A DNA stretch of 22,959 nt, from assembly GCA_025765595.1 (NCBI GenBank), contig JAIVFH010000392.1:1-22959 (forward strand). Reading direction: 5' to 3'. The position numbers and the translations under genes are program-made. Source of the DNA: Obelidium mucronatum (lineage: Eukaryota; Chytridiomycota; Chytridiomycetes; Chytridiales; Chytriomycetaceae). The first letter of the stretch is position 1; each line of letters opens with the position of its first letter. The notes under the pieces were generated by a model. That model saw nothing but the letters and a program-made list of their open reading frames with translations, made no database searches and was not told where the DNA came from. Shown here in pieces: positions 1 to 8,971 of this stretch.

Positions 1-1
1 A

Positions 2-864
2 TTGCCTAGCTTGCCAGTGTACAACTTCTTGCTCCTAAAAAGTCTTATCCTATCTGAATTGACGCCATACAAAGGAGATCTCCCTTCCAACGGTGTTAAT
101 ACCCGTTTACCCACCAACTGAGTCGCAATTTTCAATGGAACTGACTCTCAGGGTACAGCTTGTACCAACAACAAAAGCGCGAATATGAAAGACTGAATGA
201 CAAATCAGAGATTGAGTGGGAAAACTGCAGGTACGCATGTTCAAATTTTTGCAGAGATGTTGGGCGGCATGTGGAAGACTTGGGCTTTGCTATGATTCAT
301 GTGATATCCCCAAACTAAGAGAAAGTAAGTAAAATGAATCAACTTTAAATCTATAACTTTGAATATAAATGCTTACCACATACAGCGGAAGGAAAATCTC
401 CCCTTCACATTCTACAGTTGTGGTAGTGGAACATCAATCTGTAATGCTCTTCCAGCCACAGTTTTCTGGGAATCATTGGTCACCGCCTACTATTCGCTTA
501 GTTAACTGGACTCCCTACCCATTTTGTGCAAGACATCTTTGTTAGCAAATGGCAGACAAACAATAACTCAAGACTGTTCGTATCACTATCTTGATTTCAT
601 CAGATTCTACGCATCTCTGGCCCCTAACAAAGGGTTTCCAAGATGTCAAGCAAGAAAGTACGCAGCGGCAATAGTGAACAATGAATACCCTGGCCAAAGC
701 CAGAAATTGAATTTGCCAGACCTGTAGCCAAGGGACAATTTAAAGCGCTCTGGACTGTGTTAGATAATCATATTGAAGAGATGTTGCTCCAGAGAATTGG
801 AAGTTACGATGATAAGAAAGACGAGAGCTACGGGAGAAGAACCGAACACAAGCTTATCAAATGA
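2..864 (+). pseudogene. Decayed spliced gene of unknown function, open at the left edge
   Basis: Three coding-like segments join in phase: 2-92, 152-324 and 386 onwards. The inferred introns are 93-151 (GTGTTA...CTCAG, 59 nt) and 325-385 (GTAAGT...TACAG, 61 nt), sizes typical of this window. The joined frame is broken by TAA at 316-318 and TAA at 503-505, and then moves to another frame near 685, which runs to TGA at 862-864. In that last frame an ATG at 643 is followed by a TGA at 682-684. A donor at 301 (GTGATA) would avoid the first TAA. A plus-strand AATAAA follows at 904, as expected for a real 3' end. The composition (Trp, Cys, Tyr, charged helices) looks like protein, but I recognise no family. 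It could also be a live gene with introns I have misjudged. Confidence 0.4.
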
Positions 865-903
865 CATTATTTTTTGTTGAAATATATCATTGTTGCATCC
901 TTG

Positions 904-909
904 AATAAA
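904..909 (+). terminator. Poly(A) signal AATAAA of the decayed gene
   Basis: AATAAA lies 40 nt after the last stop (862-864) of the plus-strand coding remnant, followed by AT-rich sequence. The position fits a cleavage/polyadenylation signal. Confidence 0.45.
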
Positions 910-1112
910 ATTTTAGTACATTGAGTGATATAATAGGGTGGTATATTTGCTTAAAAAATTTCAACGCACTAATTTTGGATTGAGAAATTGTATTATTGCA
1001 CTGATCCCTAAAACTTGTACACATGCAAACTAATGCTGTGGTATCGTTAAAGAAGTATCCATTCAAAATGAGTTTTAATTAGGTGTTCTGCTCCCCAACA
1101 AGCCCGAGCATA

Positions 1113-2581
1113 CTATTTCTTGCAGACTCTCCCATCATCCACGTCATCCTCCGCCCGCCTTACTTTCAAATTTGCAAATTCTCCAATCAGAACATTTAGA
1201 GCGCATTCACTCAAATGACCTTTTGTGTTCTTACTGGCAGCCACTCTTTCCAGCTTAGATTGTAAACTAATAACACTGATATATTTTCACTCAAATGACC
1301 TTTTGTGTTCTTACTGGCAGCCGCTCTTTCCAGCTTAGATTGTAAACTAATAACACTGATATATTGATTGCAAGGAACTTGGGCCAGGGGGTAAACTGAG
1401 GTGGAATGGACAGGGAAGTATTCCGAGCCCAATACATGTTGTGATGCATGTGGAAGTACACCCCAAATTCAGGAATTAAGAAGAAGAACCCATGCAGCAT
1501 AGGGTGGGTATCAAACATTGTTTGGTATGCAATCCCGTAAGAATGGGAATTGTACTGGTGATCGTCATCTATGTGAACCATGGTCGAATAGTTTAGGTCA
1601 TGGAAAACCTGCAATACGTTTGCCATTTCTTTTCAAAATGCAAAATGCAACTAACTGTTAGATACATGGATGATAAAGAATGGTGCGCTTACTGATTTCT
1701 TTCTTCTTCAAACCCACTTGATTCAATTTACCCGATTGGTCCAGTGAATTAATTACGGCGTTTGCATAGGCTTTGAAATACTGGAAAAGTGACAGCTTCA
1801 CTGAATCATCCACCAAAATACTCTTGGACACCTCCAACAATGGATACACCAATATGTGTCTTCCAATATTGGATAACGCGGCATCTGCGCTGGTTACGTA
1901 TGCGCTCATTCCAGGATAAAAGATTCCCGGCAGCCTGACGCTTTTATACCACTGGATACCATCTTAGAAGTGAAAGCGTGCCCTTTCTTTGGCTTACTCC
2001 TAGCACCAACTTGCGGGTTCCGCACTCAAACCTTTGAATGGCGTTCACCATTCGAGTAGGGCTTTTTTTGTTCTAATCTGGTTGAATGATAAGTTTGTTC
2101 TATTTTGGTTTGCTTCCTGCCGTCAAAAACGTAATGCTCCCGACATGCCATGAGCCAACCGCCCATTTTTTCACCAACAAAACAGGCAGCATAGCATCTT
2201 TTTACGACGTGAACTGTGATCTTTTCTGTCAATCGGTTTTGTTGATGGGTTTTGTATCATAGTTGGCCTATCTTCCTCATAGTTCTTTGGAGTCCAGCAT
2301 TGCTTCCAGAAGCCGTCCGGACTCTTGGAGATGGCGCGACCAGCGGCAGAGAGGAAATCTGGTCTTGAAATTGGTTCCTTTTGTTGCTTATATGAGGCAA
2401 ATAATATGAGGCAAATAATATGAGGCAAATCCAGAGCTTACAGTTACAACAATTGCTCCATCCAAGTATGCAGAATCAGAGGCTCAGTCAAACAAAGCTC
2501 AAATTCAGAAGGGCTAAGAGCCTTGAGTTCCTCTTCAATACACTCCTGATAACGGACAAAAATAGTCTTTTGCTCTGTCAT
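1113..2581 (-). CDS. Putative multi-exon gene of unknown function
   Basis: The 3' half is well supported. Exons 1962-1693, 1628-1397 and 1266-1113 join in phase through introns 1692-1629 (GTAAGC, 64 nt) and 1396-1267, ending at TAG 1113-1115. An exon ending at 2049 joins 1962 through an 86-nt intron (GTGAAC...CTAAG). Upstream, an ATG-started stretch (2581 down to about 2446) and an open frame 2428-2171 look coding. They do not connect cleanly to the frame 2256-2049, so there is a frameshift or an unseen intron near 2200-2240. The protein is rich in His, Tyr and Met in its middle (VHIDDDHQYNSH) and ends in an acidic tail. No family recognised. The last intron holds an 80-bp duplication of its own acceptor. 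It may be a decaying member of a lineage-specific family. Confidence 0.45.
1206..1365. repeat. 80-bp tandem duplication, two copies
   Basis: Copies 1206-1285 and 1286-1365 are identical except one base (CCACTC against CCGCTC). On the minus strand each copy contains the end of an intron (ATTAG acceptor) and the first about 60 nt of the following exon. Confidence 0.95.
2390..2430. repeat. 14-bp tandem repeat, about 2.9 copies
   Basis: The unit ATATGAGGCAAATA starts at 2390, 2404 and 2418. It sits in what would be intron or linker sequence of the minus-strand unknown gene. Confidence 0.9.
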
Positions 2582-2606
2582 TTTGTCTAAGAAAAAAAAA
2601 AAAAAA

Positions 2607-2685
2607 CTTCGGAACCAGCGTGAATTGAACCCAATCAATTCAGTTACATGACCAAAAGTAGACCACTATACCACATTCCTCAATC
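2607..2685 (-). other. tRNA-like relic or SINE head
   Basis: Read on the minus strand there is a clean pol III A box (TGGTATAGTGG) and a B-box-like GGTTCAATTC about 45 nt later, followed by a run of 15 T (A run 2592-2606) that could serve as pol III terminator. The acceptor and T stems do not pair fully, so it is not a functional tRNA. A CAT triplet sits where an anticodon would be, suggesting a Met-like ancestor. Confidence 0.4.
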
Positions 2686-2699
2686 CATCCAATAAGAGT

Positions 2700-3060
2700 G
2701 TCAAGATAATATCAAAGATTGAAACAAAGAATCTCTTTTTTGTCCAATCAATTCAAAGAGCCAGATCTTTGTATTGCAACGGCTGGTGCAGTTAAAAAGT
2801 CAATTGAAGATTAAAAGCGAGCTTAACAAGCTCTATCTTCAAGCTCTCTTGAGCTGGTGATTTACACTTTCAACCTTGAAGTGAATTTGCACTTGACTCG
2901 GGTTTGAGTTGCAGCAGTCTTTTACCAGTGGCTCAGAACATGTGTTGAGACAACTCGCGTTTCATAACTAATTTTTTTTTCTGGGTATGTTAGCATCAGG
3001 GAATATCCGCCACATAAATTGGGTACCATTAGCTACAATTGTGTATAAAATGTTTTGAAT
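2700..3060. other. Intergenic, no gene seen
   Basis: This AT-rich stretch lies before the tRNA. It contains small palindromes at 2819-2833 (GAGCTT AAC AAGCTC) and 2842-2855 (AGCTC TCTT GAGCT). No open frame of note and no recognised element. Confidence 0.5.
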
Positions 3061-3067
3061 ATTCGTA

Positions 3068-3149
3068 GGGCAGATGGCCGAGCGGTCTAAGGCGTCACGT
3101 TAAGGCCGTGATCTATTCGTAGGCGTGGGTTCGAATCCCACTCTGCTCA
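3068..3149 (+). tRNA. tRNA-Leu (anticodon AAG), no intron
   Basis: Full cloverleaf of 82 nt. Acceptor GGGCAGA (3068-3074) pairs with TCTGCTC (3142-3148), with discriminator A 3149. The D arm contains the A box TGGCCGAGCGG. The anticodon stem TCACG/CGTGA (3095-3111) encloses loop TTAAGGC with anticodon AAG. A long variable region (about 3112-3124) marks a class II tRNA. The T arm is GTGGG TTCGAAT CCCAC (3125-3141) with a B box. A T6 terminator follows at 3151-3156. CCA is not encoded, as usual in eukaryotes. Confidence 0.96.
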
Positions 3150-3156
3150 CTTTTTT

Positions 3157-3735
3157 CTCTCTTCGCCATCCGCCACAGATTTACAATCCCCCACTAGCCC
3201 ACGTCCGGGAGAAAGAGAGGAAAGGGGTAGAAAGAGCGGAAAGGGTATTTTGCATACCTGATGTGATCATTTTCAGTGTCAAATGTTTGTCCCTTGTGTC
3301 TATCTGTGGTTGGAGTTTCTGAATTTTTTGATGGGTGCGTTAGATCAGGAAAAACACATAAATGCGTACAAGGACAATACCATAATCTAGAGTATTCACA
3401 GTCAAGGGCTTAAATCGTGAGAATACATATTTTATACGAACGATCGGTGGTTGTAAACGCGTTTGCTTTAGAAATGCCCAACTGACAATTATTTAATAAA
3501 TAAATAAAAAACAATCGAAAAAAAAAAACAATCAAAGAATTGTTCTTAATTATTTTAACTTATTCGTGTAATAGCTCCCCTTTCGACCGCATTCGCAAAT
3601 CGCAATGATTCTTTACTGCTTCTTCAGTGATTTTAAAAAAAAGTGACCAAGCAACAGAAAAAACAAAGAATAGAAGCATAGTTCTTTTATTCACAACAAT
3701 CTATTCGAAAACAAACCCAAAGAAACTCATAGCAT
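3157..3735. other. Intergenic, 3' flank of the UNC93-like gene
   Basis: AT-rich, with short A runs and AATAAATAAATAAA near 3495. No coding frame of note. The minus-strand poly(A) signal of the neighbouring gene is listed separately. Confidence 0.5.
3686..3691 (-). terminator. Poly(A) signal AATAAA of the UNC93-like gene
   Basis: TTTATT on the plus strand reads AATAAA on the minus strand, about 45 nt past the TAA stop at 3736-3738. Confidence 0.6.
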
Positions 3736-5109
3736 TTAGTGGGCCTTGATGGAGGATCCGTGCTCTGGGTTCTCGTCAGTGGTGTCCTTGACAAAAGTCT
3801 TGGTGAAGAGAGCAAAGAAGATCAAAGAGACAGCACATGGAATAACCATGACCCAGAACTGAGCAGTGGATGTCAAAGCCTTCTCGCCAGTAAACACGAA
3901 TCCGTTCAAGGCCCAGGAGAGACCACCGGCAGCGGACTGGGTACCCTTGTAGAAACCGGCGTAACGGGAAAGAGTCTCAGAGTCGTTGGAGATGGCTCCG
4001 ATAAGGTAGTTGGTGAACACCTGGAAGAAGGCGTCGTAGAGACCATAGCAGACGTACAAGATGAATGGCCCAATGAAACGACCAAAGTCAGAACCGGCAT
4101 CAATCTTGACGAAACCCTTGGCAGAGGCTGTGTATTCAAAAGCGGCACCTCCTCCAAAGAAGGCAAGAGTGGTACCAGCCATCAGGTAGACTCCAGTCCA
4201 GGCACGGGCAGTACGAGTGTACTTGGTGTTGTCCAAGAACATGTTTCCGAGAACCCAGGCACCTCCAGCCTGTCCGAGCCAGTAGAAGATGGCCTTGAGT
4301 CCGTTGGTACGTCCAGAAAAGTATCCACCGAATGGTCCGAACTGGTAAGTGTAGAACCAGTTGGAAGACATGCATGGAATCAGGATGGTCAACATGGCTG
4401 GGTTGGCAAAGAGCTTCAAGATCTCCACGAATTCGCGGAGAACGTTGGTTGGTGGGGTCTCGACCTGGGTTTGGTCTTCACGGATGATGGTACCTGGTGG
4501 CTGGATGAGGAACGCGACAACGGATCCACAGGCCATGAGAACGATAAAGATCAAGTACATGGCGTCGTTCATAGCGTAACCTTCTGGACCCGCTCCCCAC
4601 GAGAGGATTGTTCCGATAGTGTTACCGAGCACGGCTCCCAAGTTGAAGATGACCCAGAAAGTGGCAAAGAAGGTTCCCTTCTGGGATTCAGTGGGGTACG
4701 TCAAGCAAATCTGACCCTGGGCGGCCCAAAGCATACCGGCACAGAGACCAATGTAAGCACCAGAGAAGATGGAAAAAGTGTTGGCTGCGTCAGTGATTGG
4801 GTCGGTTCCCTTTGGTCCCTGGACCTTGAAGATGTTGTACTGGGCGGCGGCGTAGATGGCGTAACCAGTTCCACCGATGGCGGCAAGGATACGTGGACCC
4901 AAGATGTTGTTAAGACCACCGGCAAGGAGACCCATGATGGCGAAACAGAAGTAGAGGGAGGCGTTCTGCTTGTCCTTGACCTCTTGGGCAGCTGGACCGG
5001 CGGTTGGGAGAGAGTTCAAGGCGTTGAACATTCCTGGGCACAAGAAGCACACAAAGGAGATGACGTAGACCTGAGTACGGGCCTGGTTGAGGGTGTCGAA
5101 GAAGCCCAT
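3736..5109 (-). CDS. UNC93-like major facilitator superfamily membrane protein
   Basis: Intronless, 457 aa. I start at ATG 5109 (AACAAACATGGGC), because the upstream in-frame codon is TTG, not ATG. The protein is strongly hydrophobic, with about 11-12 membrane segments, loop glycines such as GGLNNILGPRILAAIGG, an acidic central loop after the sixth helix (around VETPPTN) and a hydrophilic C-tail ending in SSIKAH. Length and pattern match the fungal UNC93-like/DUF895 group of MFS proteins. Substrates of this group are mostly unknown, so no transport function is claimed. Codon use is strongly biased to C-ending and GGT/GCC codons, unlike the neighbours, which suggests high expression. The promoter has a TATA box 40 nt upstream. 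The long antisense ORF here is a by-product of this codon bias. Confidence 0.88.
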   Translation of the reverse strand: MGFFDTLNQARTQVYVISFVCFLCPGMFNALNSLPTAGPAAQEVKDKQNASLYFCFAIMGLLAGGLNNILGPRILAAIGGTGYAIYAAAQYNIFKVQGPKGTDPITDAANTFSIFSGAYIGLCAGMLWAAQGQICLTYPTESQKGTFFATFWVIFNLGAVLGNTIGTILSWGAGPEGYAMNDAMYLIFIVLMACGSVVAFLIQPPGTIIREDQTQVETPPTNVLREFVEILKLFANPAMLTILIPCMSSNWFYTYQFGPFGGYFSGRTNGLKAIFYWLGQAGGAWVLGNMFLDNTKYTRTARAWTGVYLMAGTTLAFFGGGAAFEYTASAKGFVKIDAGSDFGRFIGPFILYVCYGLYDAFFQVFTNYLIGAISNDSETLSRYAGFYKGTQSAAGGLSWALNGFVFTGEKALTSTAQFWVMVIPCAVSLIFFALFTKTFVKDTTDENPEHGSSIKAH

Positions 5110-5149
5110 GTTTGTTGGTTTGATTATGAGCAAGGGGTGAAGATGCCAG

Positions 5150-5157
5150 TATTTATA
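5150..5157 (-). promoter_or_regulatory. TATA box of the UNC93-like gene
   Basis: The minus strand reads TATAAATA 40 nt before the ATG at 5109, implying a very short 5' leader. Confidence 0.6.
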
Positions 5158-5341
5158 GAACTTTTGGGAGGCGTGTCAAGCCAGAGAGCGGATTGATTAA
5201 ATCAACATTGACATTCAAACTTTCTCATTTGGATTGGGTGGCCTCGTCCACATCAAATTGGGAAGCAAAGATAGTGAAGTACAAATCAGGTAAACGGAAA
5301 TTGCCAAAGAAAATGAGGCTTATGCTTATCAGTAGTGATAC

Positions 5342-5347
5342 TTTATT
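5342..5347 (-). terminator. Poly(A) signal overlapping the SNM1 stop codon
   Basis: The minus strand reads TGAATAAAG, with the stop TGA (5349-5347) overlapping AATAAA. Only 237 nt separate this stop from the ATG of the UNC93-like gene downstream. Confidence 0.5.
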
Positions 5348-7394
5348 CAGACCAACAAGTTTGCTTTCTTTTCCATCTGCCACTCCGCAAAGATAGCCTT
5401 CATTTCCTCATGCTTGTGTACACTCACTGTGGGAATAATCTGTTCCACATTAAGAGCCTGAACAAAAGTCTTGAGCTCCGTATAAGATGAATGTTCAGAG
5501 TACGGTATTGGAATAACGTGAATATTGTGCGCCAGGCGGTTTGGTTTGATTGATTTGATGGTGAACATGTTATCATCGGACTGGGTTTTGGACGAAGAAG
5601 ACGGTTGATGTGTCCAGCCAGTTGGTCGAATTGCAATCACTCGTGAAAAGTGCGACGAAACAGAATCCAGTTTCTTTTCCAGCTCCTTGTTACGAAAGAG
5701 AAAAAAAAGGTTTAACAAGTTCCAGGCAGTTTTCAGATATAGTAGTATACCTCCTTGTTCAACTGTCCAATCTTGACTACGTGAACAATGGCATCTGATG
5801 GGTCGCTGGTAAGAGTTTCGTTCAACTCTTTGTCCTCCAAACATTTCAGAATCTTAAGCTTCGATGATTCAACAAATATTTTGGAGTTGAGCGCTTTAGC
5901 CACACCTTAAAAAAATGAGTCGGTAAGTTTGAGTCAACTGGGTGTTGGTGCAAAAATAAAAGAGAAAGATTCTCAACTCTTGAAAACTCGTTCCTTTCCA
6001 ATGGTATAAGTCCCCACACATATTAAGGTCCCCTTTTTGAATCGACCACCACCACCCCCAAACATTGTCAACGCGTTATCTACACCTGAACTTCCCATTG
6101 ACAGAAACTGCCGCATCATATTCCGCTCAGTAGAATGCGGATCAACCATTTCTTCCAACTTGCGCCCTTTCAAAACCACATCAACAAGCAACTCTGCCAA
6201 AACTCCCAACACAATAGATTGACTCGGAAACGCATATCGCGCGTCTAAATAAGTGGTATCCAAGTAAACAGATTTCAAGCGAACATTTTGCAACTGCTTG
6301 TGTTGAGTGTGAAGTGGATGTAATGCTCGAAAGTCTCCCGTGTGTAAATGCATGTGAGAATCGCGGGTTTGAAACAAGAAAAGAACTGCTCCAGGACAAT
6401 GATTTGCGTCTGATAACGAAAACTTTTTTAATAATAGCTGATTTTTGTAAACGACTTTTTTTGTTTTGTTTTTACCAATCAAGGTGACATTCACTCCTTC
6501 AACTTGAACAGTGGTTTCCATCGGTAAAACGGAGATAAACTGCGCATCAACACGTAACTGAGATTGAACCAGATTCGCAGTGACTTGAGAACAATAAATA
6601 GTACCAAAATTGAATTTTGACGTCAAACCGCCATAATGATCGGCATGGAAATGACTCAAGAAATATCCCGTACACCCTTCAATGGCTCCATACGAAAACG
6701 CGTCTATCGTGAACGTAGTGTTGGGTAGTTTTTTGTACCAGGGACAAATCCGGTTCGGTTTTTTGCTAGCGGTGGCCCCAACATTACTGTTGCTGCCATT
6801 GTTGGATTCACGGACTCCTGTGGCGCTTGCTTTCGACTCGTCGCTGATGATACTTAAAGACGAATTATCTCGAGAGGGAGGGATTATAGTTTCTTCAAGA
6901 ACGGCGGGTGTATCGTTTTGGGTATCAACACGAGTCAGAGGCGCTTTTTGAGGATTACAAATAGAAACATCCATCGCTGGTTGCGACAACACCTTTGAGA
7001 AGGGTATAGAAGGCTGAAAAGATGCTTTGGATGCAGCAGCTGGTTTTAACTTTTTGGAACCAAGCTTATTGGTCGCTGGTCGTTGAGTTGTTGGTTTGGG
7101 TGTGTTGCTGCTAGGTTTCCGCTTCTGTCCACCAGAAAGCGGTACGCTCTTTGGAACATCAGCCATAGGACCATCCAAACATCGATTGACATGTGACTGT
7201 AAAGCCTGTAATGAACACTGTGTTATCACTTGACTCTGTTCAACAAACTTGAACCAACTCACGCCCTCGTCAAATCCCGCAAGCGACTCTCTGCACACGG
7301 GGCAAGCAATGCTATCGACTGCTGCTACTGCTGCTGCTGGTTGGCGGCTTTTGATTGGCTGAAAGTCGTCACTGTCGCCAATGTCCGAATTCAT
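5347..7394 (-). CDS. Pso2/SNM1-type DNA crosslink-repair nuclease with UBZ4 finger
   Basis: Five exons: 7394-7263, 7205-6476, 6409-5978, 5905-5751 and 5685-5347. They total 1788 nt (595 aa), with consistent phases and introns of 57, 66, 72 and 65 nt. Residues 31-53 form a UBZ4 finger (C31, C34, H49, C53). A low-complexity Ser/Lys linker follows. The metallo-beta-lactamase core has HFHADH (229-234), DANHCPGA (288-295) and HTGDF (310-314). The beta-CASP part has GTYTIGKERVF (420-430) and SEHSS (546-550). This is the family of 5' exonucleases that process DNA interstrand crosslinks in the nucleus; UBZ4 binds ubiquitin, typically on PCNA or other repair factors. The 57- and 66-nt introns have no stop and a length divisible by three, so retention would give longer proteins. 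Intron 3 has an unusual donor, GTTGAG. The ATG is preceded directly by an A run. Confidence 0.93.
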
Positions 7395-7425
7395 TTTTTT
7401 TTTTTTTTTTTTTTAGAATCAAAGT

Positions 7426-7431
7426 TTTATT
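7426..7431 (-). terminator. Poly(A) signal of the TauD-like gene
   Basis: AATAAA on the minus strand about 70 nt after the stop at 7500-7502 and only about 32 nt before the ATG of the SNM1-type gene (7394). Confidence 0.55.
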
Positions 7432-7499
7432 CATCAATCAGCAACTCAGATTTCCTGATGGCGGAAGAAAGAAAATATGCCTCTGCTTCCATTTTCTTT

Positions 7500-8135
7500 T
7501 TACGAATGCTCTGCAACGTCTTGCGGACTTGGTCCTTCAGGGTCACTCCCACTAGCCAAATTACACTGATGAAACATGCGTACTTGGTTCTCCTTAAAAG
7601 CTCCCGTAATACTATGCAACACGCCGCGATTATGAAAAATGACCATATCCTTCTCCTTCCAATCGTGCACGTAAACATATTCTGGCGAGATGGACGGCCT
7701 CTGAATCATGTAAACCAAGTCCCGTACTTGCTTCAAATCCTCAACAACAGCCCCGCCAGGAAACAAGTCCCCCTCTTTAACCGACTCGGTCGCAGAGATG
7801 ACCAATTTATGGATTGCCGAAGGATGTACTTGAAGATGCAAACGGCCAGTGCCTGGATTCTTCCACACCATGGGAAGAGTCTTGATTTTGTCGTCCGTGT
7901 AAGCTGGAAGGTTTTCAAGAGGGATTTCTTTTCCTTCTGAACAAATTCCGAGACCGACAGAGTTGGATTTTGCAGGCGACATCCATACGTAGGGGTGTGG
8001 GGCGTAGACGACTTTAGTGCGGACCGCCAGTGACTTTAGGTGAGGTGGAAGAATATCAAAAGCCTGAGCACCCGAAATAACTGTGTGTTTTTTTTTTTCG
8101 AGGAGTGGCGGTGTTGGAATTTCATAATAACTGCA

Positions 8136-8178
<43 letters not shown>

Positions 8179-8887
8179 CAATACAATACTTACAAGCAGT
8201 ACCACCAACCGGAACACGTAAAGAATCCCCAGTCCCATCATCATACCTGACAGTCTGCCAATCCCCCGCCGGAACTTTAATTGCATACAAAGTCGTTGCC
8301 ACAGGCGGACTCAAATCATACAAGGCAGCATCAGCATGCCATCGATAAAAACGCGTGACGCCAAGTTCCTCTTCATCCTCTCGACTCACAACCGTCTTGT
8401 GGAACGTCTTGTGATGTGGATGGTTCAGTTGAACATTTTCCAAACCCTCATGGGATGCCACGAATCCGTGGCCAATCAGTTGGACTTGAGGGACGGAGGG
8501 GATAGTTTTGAGGTCTGGGTGTAGGATGGATGCCTTGTGTTTTGTGTTGTTGTCGTGGCCGTAGAACCCAGGCGCGCTGGGATCAAAGAGGCGGGTTAGG
8601 GTGAGTTGGGCTTCTGGAGAGACTGTTTGATTTGGGAAAACAAGAACCGAGTGGGTGTAGAGAAGAGCTGTAAGCGTTTCGATTTCTGGGGGAGACAGGG
8701 GTTGGGAGAGGTCTATTCCTGTGACGATGCGGCCAAAAGACGGGTCGATATTCTGGGTTTGGGTTGGGTGTTGTGGCAATGAAGCCAAATTCAAGACATT
8801 GGTAGTCTTGGAGGAGGAAAGCAGATACTCTTTGCTTGTCTCTGTTTGCAGAGTGTCGTTAGACTGTGTCTGAGCATTCATGTTCAT
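7500..8887 (-). CDS. TauD/TfdA-type Fe(II)/2-oxoglutarate dioxygenase
   Basis: Two exons, 8887-8194 and 8080-7500, total 1275 nt (424 aa). The intron 8193-8081 runs GTAAGT...ACACAG and contains a 39-T tract on the sense strand. I chose this acceptor over an earlier GTGCAG because it restores the family sequence GGTAFISGAQAFDILPPHLK in frame. The iron ligands are H184 and D186 (RWHADA) and a distal H387 (HNRGVLHSITG), with R399 as likely 2-oxoglutarate salt bridge. The N-terminal region has the usual FGRIVTGIDLS strand. The length fits fungal members, which often act on sulfonates or related small acids in sulfur scavenging. The substrate cannot be told from sequence. It probably acts in the cytosol, as no targeting signal is evident. 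Confidence 0.88.
8137..8175. repeat. 39-nt A/T homopolymer in an intron
   Basis: An uninterrupted A run on the plus strand (T on the sense strand of the dioxygenase gene), starting 19 nt from the intron donor. Confidence 0.97.
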
Positions 8888-8923
8888 TTTCGCGAAGTTT
8901 ATTTTAATTTTATTTTATATATA
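8887..8923 (-). promoter_or_regulatory. Core promoter of the dioxygenase gene
   Basis: TATATATAAAA (8923-8913) lies about 26 nt before the ATG. Between them is ATAAACTTCGCGAAAA (8902-8887), whose last base is the A of the ATG. Nearly the same 16-mer occurs at the oxidoreductase promoter (10982-10967). Confidence 0.5.
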
Positions 8924-8971
8924 CAGCGCACTTAAAATCGTGCATACGTAAGGAGAAAAACAATGAGGTAT

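Noticed and set aside
1941..1948. TATAAAAG as a TATA box for a gene starting at ATG 1909
   Set aside because: The frame stays coding-like upstream of 1909 through this sequence, so the TATA-like string is probably within an exon.
2026..2232. Separate small gene starting at 2232 on the minus strand
   Set aside because: The first codon is TTG, and the frame joins the downstream exon at 1962 in phase, so it is more likely part of the larger gene.
3739..5196. Plus-strand ORF of 485 codons opposite the UNC93-like gene
   Set aside because: It is the antisense of a gene with strong codon bias, which removes stops on the other strand. The translation is Gly/Ser/Thr/Glu-rich with no domain, while the minus-strand frame is a clear membrane protein with TATA box and poly(A) signal.
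7230..7940. Plus-strand ORF of 236 codons across the SNM1/dioxygenase junction
   Set aside because: It crosses two well-supported minus-strand genes and a T run and shows no recognisable features.
8040..8348. Plus-strand ORF with a long poly-Lys stretch
   Set aside because: The Lys run is only the translated 39-A tract of an intron on the opposite strand.
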